A stretch of DNA of 63,662 nt, taken from NCBI GenBank assembly GCA_012512265.1, contig JAAZEM010000065.1:1-63662 (forward strand). Reading direction: 5' to 3'. Each line of letters starts with the position of its first letter. Position 1 is the first letter of the stretch. Below, in pieces: positions 1-8,129 of the stretch. The notes below the pieces were generated by a model. It worked only from the letters and a program-made list of their open reading frames with translations, was not told the origin of the DNA and did not search any database. This stretch comes from Armatimonadota bacterium. GTDB lineage: Bacteria; Armatimonadota; JAAZEB01. The position numbers were made by a program, and so were the translations under genes.

Positions 1-103
1 AGACATCTGGGAGTATCCCCAACCCAGCCCGGCAGGGCTTCGCTCGCAAGCAGCGCGGTGATTTATCGCCGCGCGCCGGGTTGCGTGCTGCCTCCGTGGC
101 TTC

Positions 104-124
104 GGATTCCTTATCTCGGAATCC
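104..124. repeat. Short inverted repeat upstream of XRE promoter
   Basis: GGATTCC at 104-110 and GGAATCC at 118-124 form a perfect 7-bp stem with a 7-nt loop, ending about 20 bp before the -35 box of the next promoter. It has no T-tract. It may be the end of an upstream gene outside the window or an operator for the regulator. The rest of 1-269 holds no gene I can support. Confidence 0.4.
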
Positions 125-144
125 CAGGACGAAACTGGATTTCC

Positions 145-173
145 TTGACACCCACGGGCGCCTCCGGTAGAAT
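145..173 (+). promoter_or_regulatory. Sigma-70-type promoter for the XRE gene
   Basis: TTGACA at 145-150, a 17-bp spacer and TAGAAT at 168-173. Predicted start near 180 gives a leader of about 90 nt before the ATG at 270. Confidence 0.75.
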
Positions 174-269
174 CAAGCAGCCGCAGTCGGGTTGCGCCAC
201 CGGATGAGGCGTGCCCACGCACTGTGGCGGCATCGTGGCGAATAGCGAAGGAGGAGCGAAACACTCACG

Positions 270-626
270 ATGGCTGGCACCCTTCAGATCGGCCCCGTCA
301 TTCGACGGCTACGCGAGCGCTGGCGTCTGACCCAGCAGGATGTCGTTGAATATGCGCGCCTGGAGCGCAGTTCAAGCTACATCTCGAGCATTGAGACGGG
401 CAAGACGAGCCCGACGCTAGCGGAACTCGAAGCTCTCGCCGTGGTCTTCCGCACCACGCTCTTCGAGATGATTCGCGAAGCGGGAGGCGGATCGGCCGAA
501 GGCGCGCCCGCGGATGACCTCACGCCGCAACTCAACGCGCTCTTCCGCGAGCTCTCGCCCGAGGACCAGGAGCTGGCCCTGGAGATCCTGCGGCTGCTTG
601 CCAGGCGGAAACCGGCCGGCGCCTGA
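270..626 (+). CDS. XRE-family helix-turn-helix transcriptional regulator
   Basis: A 118-residue protein with a cro/C1-type helix-turn-helix over about residues 8-64: RRLRERWRLTQQDVVEYA, then the recognition helix region with SSYISSIETGKTSPT. A short helical tail follows (about 85-118), possibly for dimerisation. No sensor domain is present, so the inducer cannot be told. A GGAGGAG ribosome site at 250-256 lies 13 nt before the ATG, longer than usual, but no better start exists. It has its own promoter and is a single-gene unit; the next gene is 291 bp away. The target is unknown. It may autoregulate or control the zinc-ribbon gene downstream, which is inference from position only. The family call is secure. 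Confidence 0.9.
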   Translation: MAGTLQIGPVIRRLRERWRLTQQDVVEYARLERSSSYISSIETGKTSPTLAELEALAVVFRTTLFEMIREAGGGSAEGAPADDLTPQLNALFRELSPEDQELALEILRLLARRKPAGA

Positions 627-763
627 CTGCGCGAAGCGGCCTTTTCGATCGGTTCTCGGTTCGCCGCGCGCATCCCTTCCCAACGCCTGCCGACAGGATG
701 GGCACCACGCGCTTGCAGGAGATTCCTCTCTCCCTCGTGAATAACGAAGGCAACTCGCTGCCT

Positions 764-817
764 ACACACATCGGGCCAGGATGGGTAACGCCCATCAAAG
801 TCTGACAGACGCGTGTG
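764..817 (+). other. Possible structured leader before the zinc-ribbon gene
   Basis: In the 291-bp gap 627-917, GATGGG (780-785) and CCCATC (791-796) form a 6-bp hairpin with loop TAACG. Outer CACAC (near 765-769) can pair with GTGTG (near 813-817). It resembles a small structured RNA but matches no riboswitch class I can name. The remainder of the gap shows nothing further. Confidence 0.25.
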
Positions 818-917
818 GCGTTCCCCTAGGTGAGGTGCGAGCCCCCCAAAGAGCGAGCTGTGGCACAACGCTTGCAAGAAGCAGAGAACGTGCGAAGCTA
901 TCGGGGGGGAAACACCA

Positions 918-1229
918 ATGGCTGGTACAACCACACGTTTTGAGGACTACTGCACGCACTGCCGCGCCGGGGTACTCTCGCGTGATTCCCTCGTCATGGT
1001 CAAGGGCGAGCGCCTATGCCTCCGATGTTGCCAGGCCCACGAGGAGATGGAGGCCCGCATCCGGCGGCTATCCGGCCCGCTTCTCCTCGCCAGCGTGGTG
1101 ATCGGCGGCTCTCTCGGCTATGTGGTGGCCAAAGGTGTCGGCGTGATCCCATGGATCGGCCTGTTTCCCGGCGTGGTGGTCGGCCTGGTGGCCGCCGGCC
1201 TCATCGAGGGATTGCTGCGCCGCTACTGA
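918..1229 (+). CDS. Small zinc-ribbon membrane protein, function unknown
   Basis: This 103-residue protein starts with a treble-clef/zinc-ribbon-like segment, CTHC at about residues 12-15 and CLRC at about 34-37. Two hydrophobic segments follow (about 53-71 and 76-95) separated by a short glycine-rich turn, ending in LLRRY. It should be a two-pass inner-membrane protein with a zinc-binding head of roughly 45 residues. Similar CxxC heads occur in small hypothetical proteins and in anti-sigma-like zinc proteins, but I recognise no defined family. A GGGGGGAAACACCA ribosome site precedes the ATG. It converges on the signalling operon with only 29 bp between stops, and no terminator is visible in that gap. 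Confidence 0.75.
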   Translation: MAGTTTRFEDYCTHCRAGVLSRDSLVMVKGERLCLRCCQAHEEMEARIRRLSGPLLLASVVIGGSLGYVVAKGVGVIPWIGLFPGVVVGLVAAGLIEGLLRRY

Positions 1230-1258
1230 CCCATCACGGCTGGCGAAAGGTGCTTTGT

Positions 1259-2212
1259 TCAGGCGTTAGGCCCCGCGTTCTGCCATAGGCGCCACGCCAG
1301 AGCCTGGCGTGTCTTGGCCATCTGGAAGGCGACGACCAGTTCGCTCGCAAGCGCCTGGAGAATGCTGATCTGCGCTGCGGGAAAGGCGACCTCTTCTGGC
1401 CGAAAGACAGCAAGGCAGCCCCGGAAATCGGCCTGGCCGCGGGCTTCAGTGTCGTGCAGGGGCGCGGCAACCGCGCTCCCGGCCCAGCCAAACGGCGGTG
1501 GAAGCGCCACCGGCGTTCCGCGATGGCTCTTCTCGTCGCTTCCGGTGAAGGCGGCGGGCTGGCCGGTGACAATGGCCCTCCAAAAAAGCGTCTCTCCGAG
1601 GGGCACGCAAAACGCGCTCGCGCCGGCGTCGTCCACTCCAAGGTGAGCACGGATGAAGAGGTGATCGCGCCGCGCCAGGAAGAGCGCCACAGCCGGCACT
1701 TTCATCGCGCTCAGAACGCAGCGCAGCGCGAGACCGACAACGCCATCGATATCGGGGTTGGTGGTGATCTCACGGGAGAGGCGACGGATCGTCTCGAGCG
1801 CCCAGCGAACGTGCTCCGCGTCCTGCTGTTGCGCCCGCGCTTCCCGGAAGCGCGCCAGGGCCGTCTCGATGGCCGGCGCCAGATCCGCCTGGCGGCATGG
1901 CTTCACGAGGTAGCCAAACGCGCCCGCCGCGCTGGCCCGCGAGACGTTGCGGCTATCGGAATAGGCGGTGAGAAAGACGATCGGCAGGGGAAAGCTCGCC
2001 ATGATCTCCTGTGCCGCCTGAACACCATCCTTGCGCGGCATATTGATATCCATGAGGATGATATCCGGGCGTACGGCCTTTGCCAGGCCAACCGCTTCCT
2101 CGCCATTCGCGGCATCCCCGACGACCTCGTAGCCGGCGAGCTCCAGCATGTCGCGCAGACTCAGCCGGACCATCTCCTCGTCATCTACCAGCAGCACCCG
2201 GCGTGCGCTCAT
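1259..2212 (-). CDS. Response regulator with C-terminal GAF domain
   Basis: A 317-residue protein. The N-terminal receiver (about 1-120) has the acidic pair D10/D11, phospho-acceptor D55 in ILMDINMP, T82 and the conserved lysine K104 in YLVKP, so it should be phosphorylatable. A helical linker (about 120-145) leads to a GAF-like domain (about 145-300). There is no HTH, GGDEF, EAL or HD-GYP output, so the output must be by protein contact or ligand binding. It is the last gene of the minus-strand signalling operon and lies 70 bp after the PAS kinase gene, its likely phosphodonor. Similar REC-GAF proteins exist in many bacteria, mostly uncharacterised. Domain calls are firm; the role is inference. 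Confidence 0.85.
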   Translation of the reverse strand: MSARRVLLVDDEEMVRLSLRDMLELAGYEVVGDAANGEEAVGLAKAVRPDIILMDINMPRKDGVQAAQEIMASFPLPIVFLTAYSDSRNVSRASAAGAFGYLVKPCRQADLAPAIETALARFREARAQQQDAEHVRWALETIRRLSREITTNPDIDGVVGLALRCVLSAMKVPAVALFLARRDHLFIRAHLGVDDAGASAFCVPLGETLFWRAIVTGQPAAFTGSDEKSHRGTPVALPPPFGWAGSAVAAPLHDTEARGQADFRGCLAVFRPEEVAFPAAQISILQALASELVVAFQMAKTRQALAWRLWQNAGPNA

Positions 2213-2282
2213 TCTCTGTCACCCCCGCTCACTCATCAGGCCGACAGCCTGGCCCCAGGCCGCCGCCCAGAGTCTTTCCACT

Positions 2283-3455
2283 TCACGCCGCTGCGGGAAG
2301 CCGGATCGTGAAGGTAGTGCCCTGGCCCACCGTGCTCTCGATGCAGATGCGCCCGCCCATCACATCCACCATATTGAGACTGACGCATAGTCCCAGACCG
2401 GTGCCCTGGGTGCCCCCCAAGCGCCGACTGAAGAAGGGCATAAAGATGCGAGGCATATCCTCCTCCGGAATGCCGCATCCGGTATCCGCAACCGTCAGCG
2501 AGACACCCCGCCCACGGAACGTGCTCGAGCCGACCACCAACCGGCTGGCACCTTGCGGAGGCTTCTGCGCTCTTTCGAGGTCCGGGTCGCACTCCTCGGC
2601 GCGAGCGTTCAGCCAGACACTCCCACCCTTCGAGGTGGCCTGCAGCGCATTGAGGACGAGGTTCATCAACACCTCGCGTAGCTGCGAGGGGTCGGCCAGG
2701 ATGTCGGGGGTACCCTCATCAACGCACCACGTCACCTTGGCCCCCTTGCTGAGGGGATGTGCCTGGCACAGGGTTACCACGCCTTCCATCACCTCCGACG
2801 GGGATACGGGCCGGGTGGAAGGCGCTGAGCCGCGCGCAAAGGAGAGGAGGCGCTTGACGATGTTGTCACCACGCATCAACTCGCGATGCATCATCTGCAT
2901 CCGCTCCACGATGCGCGGAGAGAACCCCTCCTTCTCGGCCATGAGGAGCATTACTTCCAGGCTGCCTCCAACGCCCATGAGGATGTTGCCGAAGTTGTGC
3001 GCCACGCCCGCCGCGAGCTCTCCCACAGCCGCCAGGCGCGCCGATTGAAGCAGCTGGCGCTGCATCGCCTTCTGCTCGGTGACGTCTCGGACATACTCCA
3101 CCACCGCCACCACATGGCCTGATTCGTCTCGCAGTGGGTAGGTGGCCACATGGAACTCGCCCGGGACCGGCATCGTGTCCACATCGACGCTCTGAGGTTG
3201 GCCCGTTTGGAAGGTCTGCAGCACCACAGCCTCATCGGCGGGCATCTCATCCGTCTGGAAGAGCTCCTGACACGTGTGCCCGATGAGCTGCTGCGGGATC
3301 CGCCCGAAGATCGACGCGGCGGCCCGGTTCGCCTTCATGATGGAGAGATCACGCGCCTTGACGAACACCCAGTCGGTGATCGCGTCGAAGCACGCCATCC
3401 ACTCTCTGCGCGCCCCTGCTACTCTTTCGAACAACTCATCTGCCGGCTGCGCCAT
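2283..3455 (-). CDS. PAS-domain sensor histidine kinase (soluble)
   Basis: A 390-residue cytoplasmic kinase with no membrane segment. A PAS domain covers about 15-130 and ends in the typical YVRDVTEQK. The phosphohistidine box is GVAHNFGNIL with H153, an HNF variant of the usual HE-type box. The ATPase part has the N box LMNLVLNALQA, the G1 box VADTGCGIPEED and the G2 box GTGLGL. It is closely similar in layout and motifs to the last third of the 843-residue kinase directly upstream, so the two look like paralogues. The gap between them is 16 bp. The probable partner is the REC-GAF protein downstream. The signal sensed by PAS is unknown. Confidence 0.88.
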   Translation of the reverse strand: MAQPADELFERVAGARREWMACFDAITDWVFVKARDLSIMKANRAAASIFGRIPQQLIGHTCQELFQTDEMPADEAVVLQTFQTGQPQSVDVDTMPVPGEFHVATYPLRDESGHVVAVVEYVRDVTEQKAMQRQLLQSARLAAVGELAAGVAHNFGNILMGVGGSLEVMLLMAEKEGFSPRIVERMQMMHRELMRGDNIVKRLLSFARGSAPSTRPVSPSEVMEGVVTLCQAHPLSKGAKVTWCVDEGTPDILADPSQLREVLMNLVLNALQATSKGGSVWLNARAEECDPDLERAQKPPQGASRLVVGSSTFRGRGVSLTVADTGCGIPEEDMPRIFMPFFSRRLGGTQGTGLGLCVSLNMVDVMGGRICIESTVGQGTTFTIRLPAAA

Positions 3456-3471
3456 ACGCTTGTCCCCAGTA

Positions 3472-6003
3472 TCACTCTCCAGCCCCCCACGGCAGCGCCA
3501 CGATGAAGGACGTTCCCACTCCCACCTGGCTCTCTACGCGAATATCGCCCCCCATCGCGCGTATCATGCGGAGGCTGGACGAAAGCCCGATACCCGAGCC
3601 TGGTGGTCCATGCATCCGATGGCTATAGAATGGCTCGAAGATGCGCTCGATCTCCTCGGGCGGAATGCCACACCCGGTATCCTTGACGCGGATGATCACC
3701 CGGTCCCCCTCGCAGGCCGCATCCACGGTCACCGTGCCTCCCCCGGCGATCGCCTGCAGCGCGTTGAGCACCAGATTCACCAGCACTTCGTGCAGCTGAC
3801 TGGCATCGGCACGCACAGGGGGCAGGTTGGCCGGCAGCTCGGCACGGATGCGGATTCCACGGCTGGCCGGATGTGCCTTGCAGAGAGCCACCACATCCGG
3901 GAGCAGGACATCTAGGTGGACATCGGCCACTTCTTGAGGTATTCCCCGCGCGAAATCAAGCAGGCGCTGGAGCACCTGGTTGCCCCGGAAGACGTGGCCC
4001 TGGGCGTCCACGAGGCGCTCGCGCACCGCATCCATGCTACCGCCGCGCTCCATCAGCATCAGGGCGACATCTAGCATTCCCGAGACGCCCATGAGCACGT
4101 TCTTGAAGTTGTGGACGACTCCCGCGGCAAGCTCGCCCACGCCCGCCAGACGCGCGGAGTGATAGAGACGCGCCTGCATCTCGCGCTGAGCGGTAACATC
4201 TTTAAGATATTCGACAACACCAACACATTTGCCTGTATCATCGAACAGCGGGTAGGCGGAAACCTGGAAAGCGCCTGGCACCGCGAGGTCCTCCACCTCT
4301 CGGGTCACCGGTTGACCCTGCGCCAGGCACTCCGCGAAGATATCGACGGGGGTTGGCGCGCTCCCGCCGTGAAGAAGCTCCAGGTAGTGACGCCCGATCA
4401 ACGAGGTGACCTCCTGGCCCAACATGCCGCCAGCTGCCCGATTGGCCCTCAAGAGGCGGCCCTCGGTGGAGAAGATAAAGACAGGGTCGCGGATGGCGTC
4501 GAAGGTCGCCTCCCACTCGCGCTTTGCCGCCTCGGTCGCCCGGAAGAGCATGGCGTTGTCGATGGCGACCGCGGCTTGCTGCGCGAGCGTTTCGGCCAGG
4601 CGGATGCGAACATCCGAGACGTGCGTGCGCTCTCGATAGCTGATGACGAGAGCGCCATCCACCTCGCTCCGCGAGCTCATCGGCACGACCAGGGTGGTTC
4701 CCATGCCCTCGCCACGCGCGCCGTCGCCATCGCGCATCAGCGGGTGTGCTGCCGCGTCCACGACCACCGTGCGATCGTTCTGGATAGCCTCAGCCAGAAG
4801 CGGATGCTCATCCAACCGGTAGACTTCCTGAAACTGCTCATCGGTCACTTGCCGGTGGCGCTCGGCAATAAACGCGGTGCGCAGCGTGCTCCGGTCCGGA
4901 TCGAGCACCAGCACGGCCGCCAGGTCGGCGGTGAGGAGGTCATAGGCATAGGCGCCGGCAACGCGCAGAGCGGCCTCGACATCCAGGGTGCCGATGGCCA
5001 TGCCCACCTGCCCGATCGCCGCGGCCTCCTGGGTCTTTCGGCGCTGCGCCTCGAAGAGGCACGCGTTGGCGATGGCGGCAGCAGCGTGGTTCGCGAAGAT
5101 CGAGAGGAGCGCCACCTCGTCCGGGTTGGGGCGCGAGGGGCGCCCGTAACACAGCCCGAGGACGCCGAGAACTCCCTCCGCCGCGATCAGCGGAAAGGCC
5201 AACATCAATGCGGCATCCGCGGGAAGGGCGGCGACGCCCGCCAGCGATCCGTCATAGAGGTCGCGGACGGTCGCCTGACGCGACCGGAACGCTTCGGCCA
5301 GCGGATCATCCGAGTTGATGGCAATCCGCTCTCCCTCCGCGGTTCCAGCCGTGCCCCCGGAAGCAGAGCAATAGAGCGTCTCCCGCTGTTCATCCGGCAT
5401 CCAAACGGTGCAGCTTAGCGCGCCCGTGATCTCCGCGGCATGCGAGACGATGACCTTGAGCACCTGGTCCAGGTGGAGGATTCCCACCACCTGCCGCGCC
5501 GTCTCGTAGAGAGCTTTCATGCGCGCCTGCGCCTGGCGCCGCTCGCGGATGTCGCGCGCGATGCCTTGCCAGGCAATCGTTACGCCGTTATGCTTGACCG
5601 GGGTAGAGTGGACTTCGAGGGGAATGCGGGTACCGTCCCGAGCGACGATTTCGGTCTCGTAGCGGCGGCCGCCTTCGGGCAGCGCCGCGTCCTCGCGCCG
5701 TGCCAGCGCGCTTGGCCGGTAGTCCGGTGCCAGAAACTCCAGGAGATTGCGCCCGATGATCTCGTCCCGTGACCATCCGGTGACCTGCTCCAGGCGCCGG
5801 TTGACGAAGAGCAGCTTTCCGTCAGGGTCATGGAGGTAGATGAGGTCGTTCGCGTGCTCAACGAGGAGGCGGAACCAGATGGCCCACGAGGGGTTGACCG
5901 AGTCCAATCCGACAGCCGGATCCAAGACGTAACGCCCCCGGTTCTCCCGTGGTTTGACACGAGGCGCGTCTGGATTGGATTTTCGTGGGCTTCCCAGTTC
6001 CAT
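3472..6003 (-). CDS. Multi-sensor histidine kinase (PAS-GAF-GAF-PAS)
   Basis: An 843-residue soluble kinase. Order of domains: PAS about 42-155, GAF about 172-315, second GAF about 335-490, second PAS about 500-610, then HisKA with H631 in GVVHNFKNVL, N box LVNLVLNALQA, G1 box VKDTGCGIPPEE and G2 box GSGIGL. No transmembrane segment is seen. Four sensory modules suggest several cytoplasmic inputs. The C-terminal PAS-kinase portion resembles the downstream 390-residue kinase, including the unusual HNF phosphohistidine box. The start at 6003 has a weak ribosome site, so a start slightly downstream is possible. It follows the single-domain response regulator gene by 62 bp in the same operon. Confidence 0.88.
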   Translation of the reverse strand: MELGSPRKSNPDAPRVKPRENRGRYVLDPAVGLDSVNPSWAIWFRLLVEHANDLIYLHDPDGKLLFVNRRLEQVTGWSRDEIIGRNLLEFLAPDYRPSALARREDAALPEGGRRYETEIVARDGTRIPLEVHSTPVKHNGVTIAWQGIARDIRERRQAQARMKALYETARQVVGILHLDQVLKVIVSHAAEITGALSCTVWMPDEQRETLYCSASGGTAGTAEGERIAINSDDPLAEAFRSRQATVRDLYDGSLAGVAALPADAALMLAFPLIAAEGVLGVLGLCYGRPSRPNPDEVALLSIFANHAAAAIANACLFEAQRRKTQEAAAIGQVGMAIGTLDVEAALRVAGAYAYDLLTADLAAVLVLDPDRSTLRTAFIAERHRQVTDEQFQEVYRLDEHPLLAEAIQNDRTVVVDAAAHPLMRDGDGARGEGMGTTLVVPMSSRSEVDGALVISYRERTHVSDVRIRLAETLAQQAAVAIDNAMLFRATEAAKREWEATFDAIRDPVFIFSTEGRLLRANRAAGGMLGQEVTSLIGRHYLELLHGGSAPTPVDIFAECLAQGQPVTREVEDLAVPGAFQVSAYPLFDDTGKCVGVVEYLKDVTAQREMQARLYHSARLAGVGELAAGVVHNFKNVLMGVSGMLDVALMLMERGGSMDAVRERLVDAQGHVFRGNQVLQRLLDFARGIPQEVADVHLDVLLPDVVALCKAHPASRGIRIRAELPANLPPVRADASQLHEVLVNLVLNALQAIAGGGTVTVDAACEGDRVIIRVKDTGCGIPPEEIERIFEPFYSHRMHGPPGSGIGLSSSLRMIRAMGGDIRVESQVGVGTSFIVALPWGAGE

Positions 6004-6065
6004 TAGTTGTATTCCGGGGGGAGAGACCGGCCCCTGATTGACGCGCCGGCGCGATGAGACCTATC

Positions 6066-6455
6066 TCATCGGTGAGGCGCGTCCGCCTCCGCCGTGCCGG
6101 CGGCGAGCGCCAGGCCAACATAGCGCTCGACATCGCGACGGGTGAATGGCTTGATCAACGAGCCGAAGGCACCCATCTCAACCGCGCGACTGGCAGCCTC
6201 CATCGTCGTGTAGGCCGTGACGATGACGACCGGGAGCGTGGGCCGAAGCTGGCGCAACCTGGCCAGCGTCTCGATCCCATCCATCCCGGGCATGCGCACA
6301 TCCAGGAACACCAGAGCATACTCCTGCTCCCGGATGCTTGCCAGACACTCCTCGCCGCTCGCGGCGGTATGCACCTCGAACCGGTCCTTGAGAAGCATCC
6401 GGAACGACTCGCGCGGGCCCAGCTCGTCATCGACTACCAGAATGCGCTGATTCAT
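6066..6455 (-). CDS. Single-domain response regulator (receiver only)
   Basis: About 129 residues and only a receiver domain: acidic pair D9/D10, phospho-acceptor D52 in VFLDVRMPGMDG, the T in VIVTAY and lysine in LIKPF. It is CheY/Spo0F-like in layout. A receiver with no output domain, lying between a REC-like/GAF/PAS gene and a four-sensor kinase, fits a phosphorelay intermediate, which is inference. Start choice is uncertain: ATG at 6455 gives MNQRIL and is typical of the family, but AGGAG lies about 11 nt upstream of it and closer to a GTG at 6464. Both starts give the same domain. Confidence 0.87.
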   Translation of the reverse strand: MNQRILVVDDELGPRESFRMLLKDRFEVHTAASGEECLASIREQEYALVFLDVRMPGMDGIETLARLRQLRPTLPVVIVTAYTTMEAASRAVEMGAFGSLIKPFTRRDVERYVGLALAAGTAEADAPHR

Positions 6456-6538
6456 GCCCTTCACACTCTCCTGCCGCACACCCCCGAACCATATTCGGCG
6501 GCAACTTCACGGCTCCTTGCTCAGGAAACCTGCTCCGC

Positions 6539-8125
6539 TCACAACCGGCGTGCCTCACTGACCGGGCTCTCCACCGGCTGCTCAACCGGCCCCAGCACAA
6601 TCGGCCTCTCTCTCCGCCCCTCGCCGTCTTGGCCGGTCGCCGCGAGCTTCTCCACCAAGCTGGTCAGGCGGCTCAACTCCTGTGCCAGGACGTCTCGCAG
6701 CTCGCCCACCTGCACCGGATCCAGTGGCCCCTCCGGAATGGTCTGAATGGCTGCCTGCGCCTCACCGAGCGATTGGCGCATCTCTTCTGCCAGTGACCCG
6801 ATGCCGGTCTGCAGCTGCTGCACGGCTGCGGCGAGGCTCTCAACATCCCGCCGAGAGACAGCCGGGCACGGATTGAACACCAAGGCGCTTCCCATAACAT
6901 CGCCGGTCGCACCGGCCAGGGGATACGCATTCACGATCAAGGGGGTGCGCGCTGGCAGGAGGAGCACCTCCTTATCCCTCACCGAATTGCCTGTGCACAT
7001 CACCTCATACAGCAAGTCACCCAGTGGAGAGGGCAAGGTGCGGAGGTCGTGATTCACCACTTCCGAAGCGGCTTTCCCCAGAATCTCGGCCGCGCGTTGG
7101 TTGCACATCACCACCTCCTCGCGGTCATTGATGGTGATCACGCCCGCGCCCATGGCGGCCACCACCTGCTCGGTGTAGGCCTTCTCATGGAGCACCTGTT
7201 GCAGGGCGCCCATATCGCGCACGGCGACAGCCATGTGGCTGGCGAGGGTGAAAAGCGTCTCCAGCTCATCCTCCTGGAATGGCGACCCGGTGACGCGGTT
7301 GTTGAGGTTGAGGATCCCCACCAGCACGCCGCCGCACAGCATCGGGATGCTCACCATCGCCTGCAGCGCATCCATCTCCTTGCGGAGCTCTGCAGAGACT
7401 CCTGGGTCGTCGGCCAGCTCGCGGGTCATGATGCAGCCCTCGCGCGCCAGCCACGCGGCAAGCCCAGCAGAAGAGCGAAGCCGCAGCCCCTCCGCCACGT
7501 CGGGGCGAAGCCCGCGGTAGCAGCGCACGCGGTACTCTCCCGGATTTCCATCGTGGAGGAGCACCGAGACCTTGCTGACATGCATCATCTCGACCACGGT
7601 ATCGAGGAAGAGGCCAAGGAGGCGCTCCTGGTCGAAGCCGGATGAGAGAGCGCGCGAAAACGCCTTGATGATCTTGTCCACCGGCCGGAAGGGCGCACGT
7701 GCGGCCTGGAGGCGCTCGCTCCGTGCCCGCAGACGCCGGATCTCCTCGCGTTGCTGCCCCAGCTCCTCCAGAAGGCGCTGGTGCTCCATCACCCGGTCGA
7801 GAACCGCGCTGATCTCATACGGGGTCGAGTCCGTTCGGAGGGAGGCATCGTACGAGGCCGCCAGCATGCCATCCATCCCCTCATCCGGCAACAGCGCGAC
7901 CACGGAGCAGTGCTCGCGCCACTCACGGATGCGCTCTGGGATGTCGTCGGAGCGAACACTCGGGCTCCGGAGATCGACCAGCGCCAGATCCACCGGTAGG
8001 GTCTGCACCAGGTCCAGGCTCTCCGCCACCGAACGCCCGACGATGACGGAGAACTCGCCAGAAAGGTTGCGCTGCAGATCGCGCACGCGGTCAGGAGAAT
8101 CGGTCAGGATGAGTGCCAACTTCAT
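6539..8125 (-). CDS. Degenerate REC - GAF - PAS signalling protein
   Basis: A 528-residue soluble protein. The first 120 residues look like a receiver: D51 in LALVDLRSP is kept, but the N-terminal acidic pair is reduced to a single D9 and the conserved lysine is not evident, so phosphorylation is doubtful. A coiled-coil stretch (about 115-145) is followed by GAF (about 160-310) and PAS (about 325-430). The C-terminus is helical and rich in Glu/Leu and lacks any kinase, cyclase or DNA-binding domain. The gene starts 4 nt after the stop of the 7TM kinase gene, so they are co-translated. It may act as a scaffold or ligand-sensing adaptor for that kinase. Confidence 0.82.
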   Translation of the reverse strand: MKLALILTDSPDRVRDLQRNLSGEFSVIVGRSVAESLDLVQTLPVDLALVDLRSPSVRSDDIPERIREWREHCSVVALLPDEGMDGMLAASYDASLRTDSTPYEISAVLDRVMEHQRLLEELGQQREEIRRLRARSERLQAARAPFRPVDKIIKAFSRALSSGFDQERLLGLFLDTVVEMMHVSKVSVLLHDGNPGEYRVRCYRGLRPDVAEGLRLRSSAGLAAWLAREGCIMTRELADDPGVSAELRKEMDALQAMVSIPMLCGGVLVGILNLNNRVTGSPFQEDELETLFTLASHMAVAVRDMGALQQVLHEKAYTEQVVAAMGAGVITINDREEVVMCNQRAAEILGKAASEVVNHDLRTLPSPLGDLLYEVMCTGNSVRDKEVLLLPARTPLIVNAYPLAGATGDVMGSALVFNPCPAVSRRDVESLAAAVQQLQTGIGSLAEEMRQSLGEAQAAIQTIPEGPLDPVQVGELRDVLAQELSRLTSLVEKLAATGQDGEGRRERPIVLGPVEQPVESPVSEARRL

Positions 8126-8129
8126 AGTA

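Noticed and set aside
764-817. Naming the hairpin region a known riboswitch (c-di-GMP or other)
   Set aside because: The conserved core bases of the classes I know are not present.
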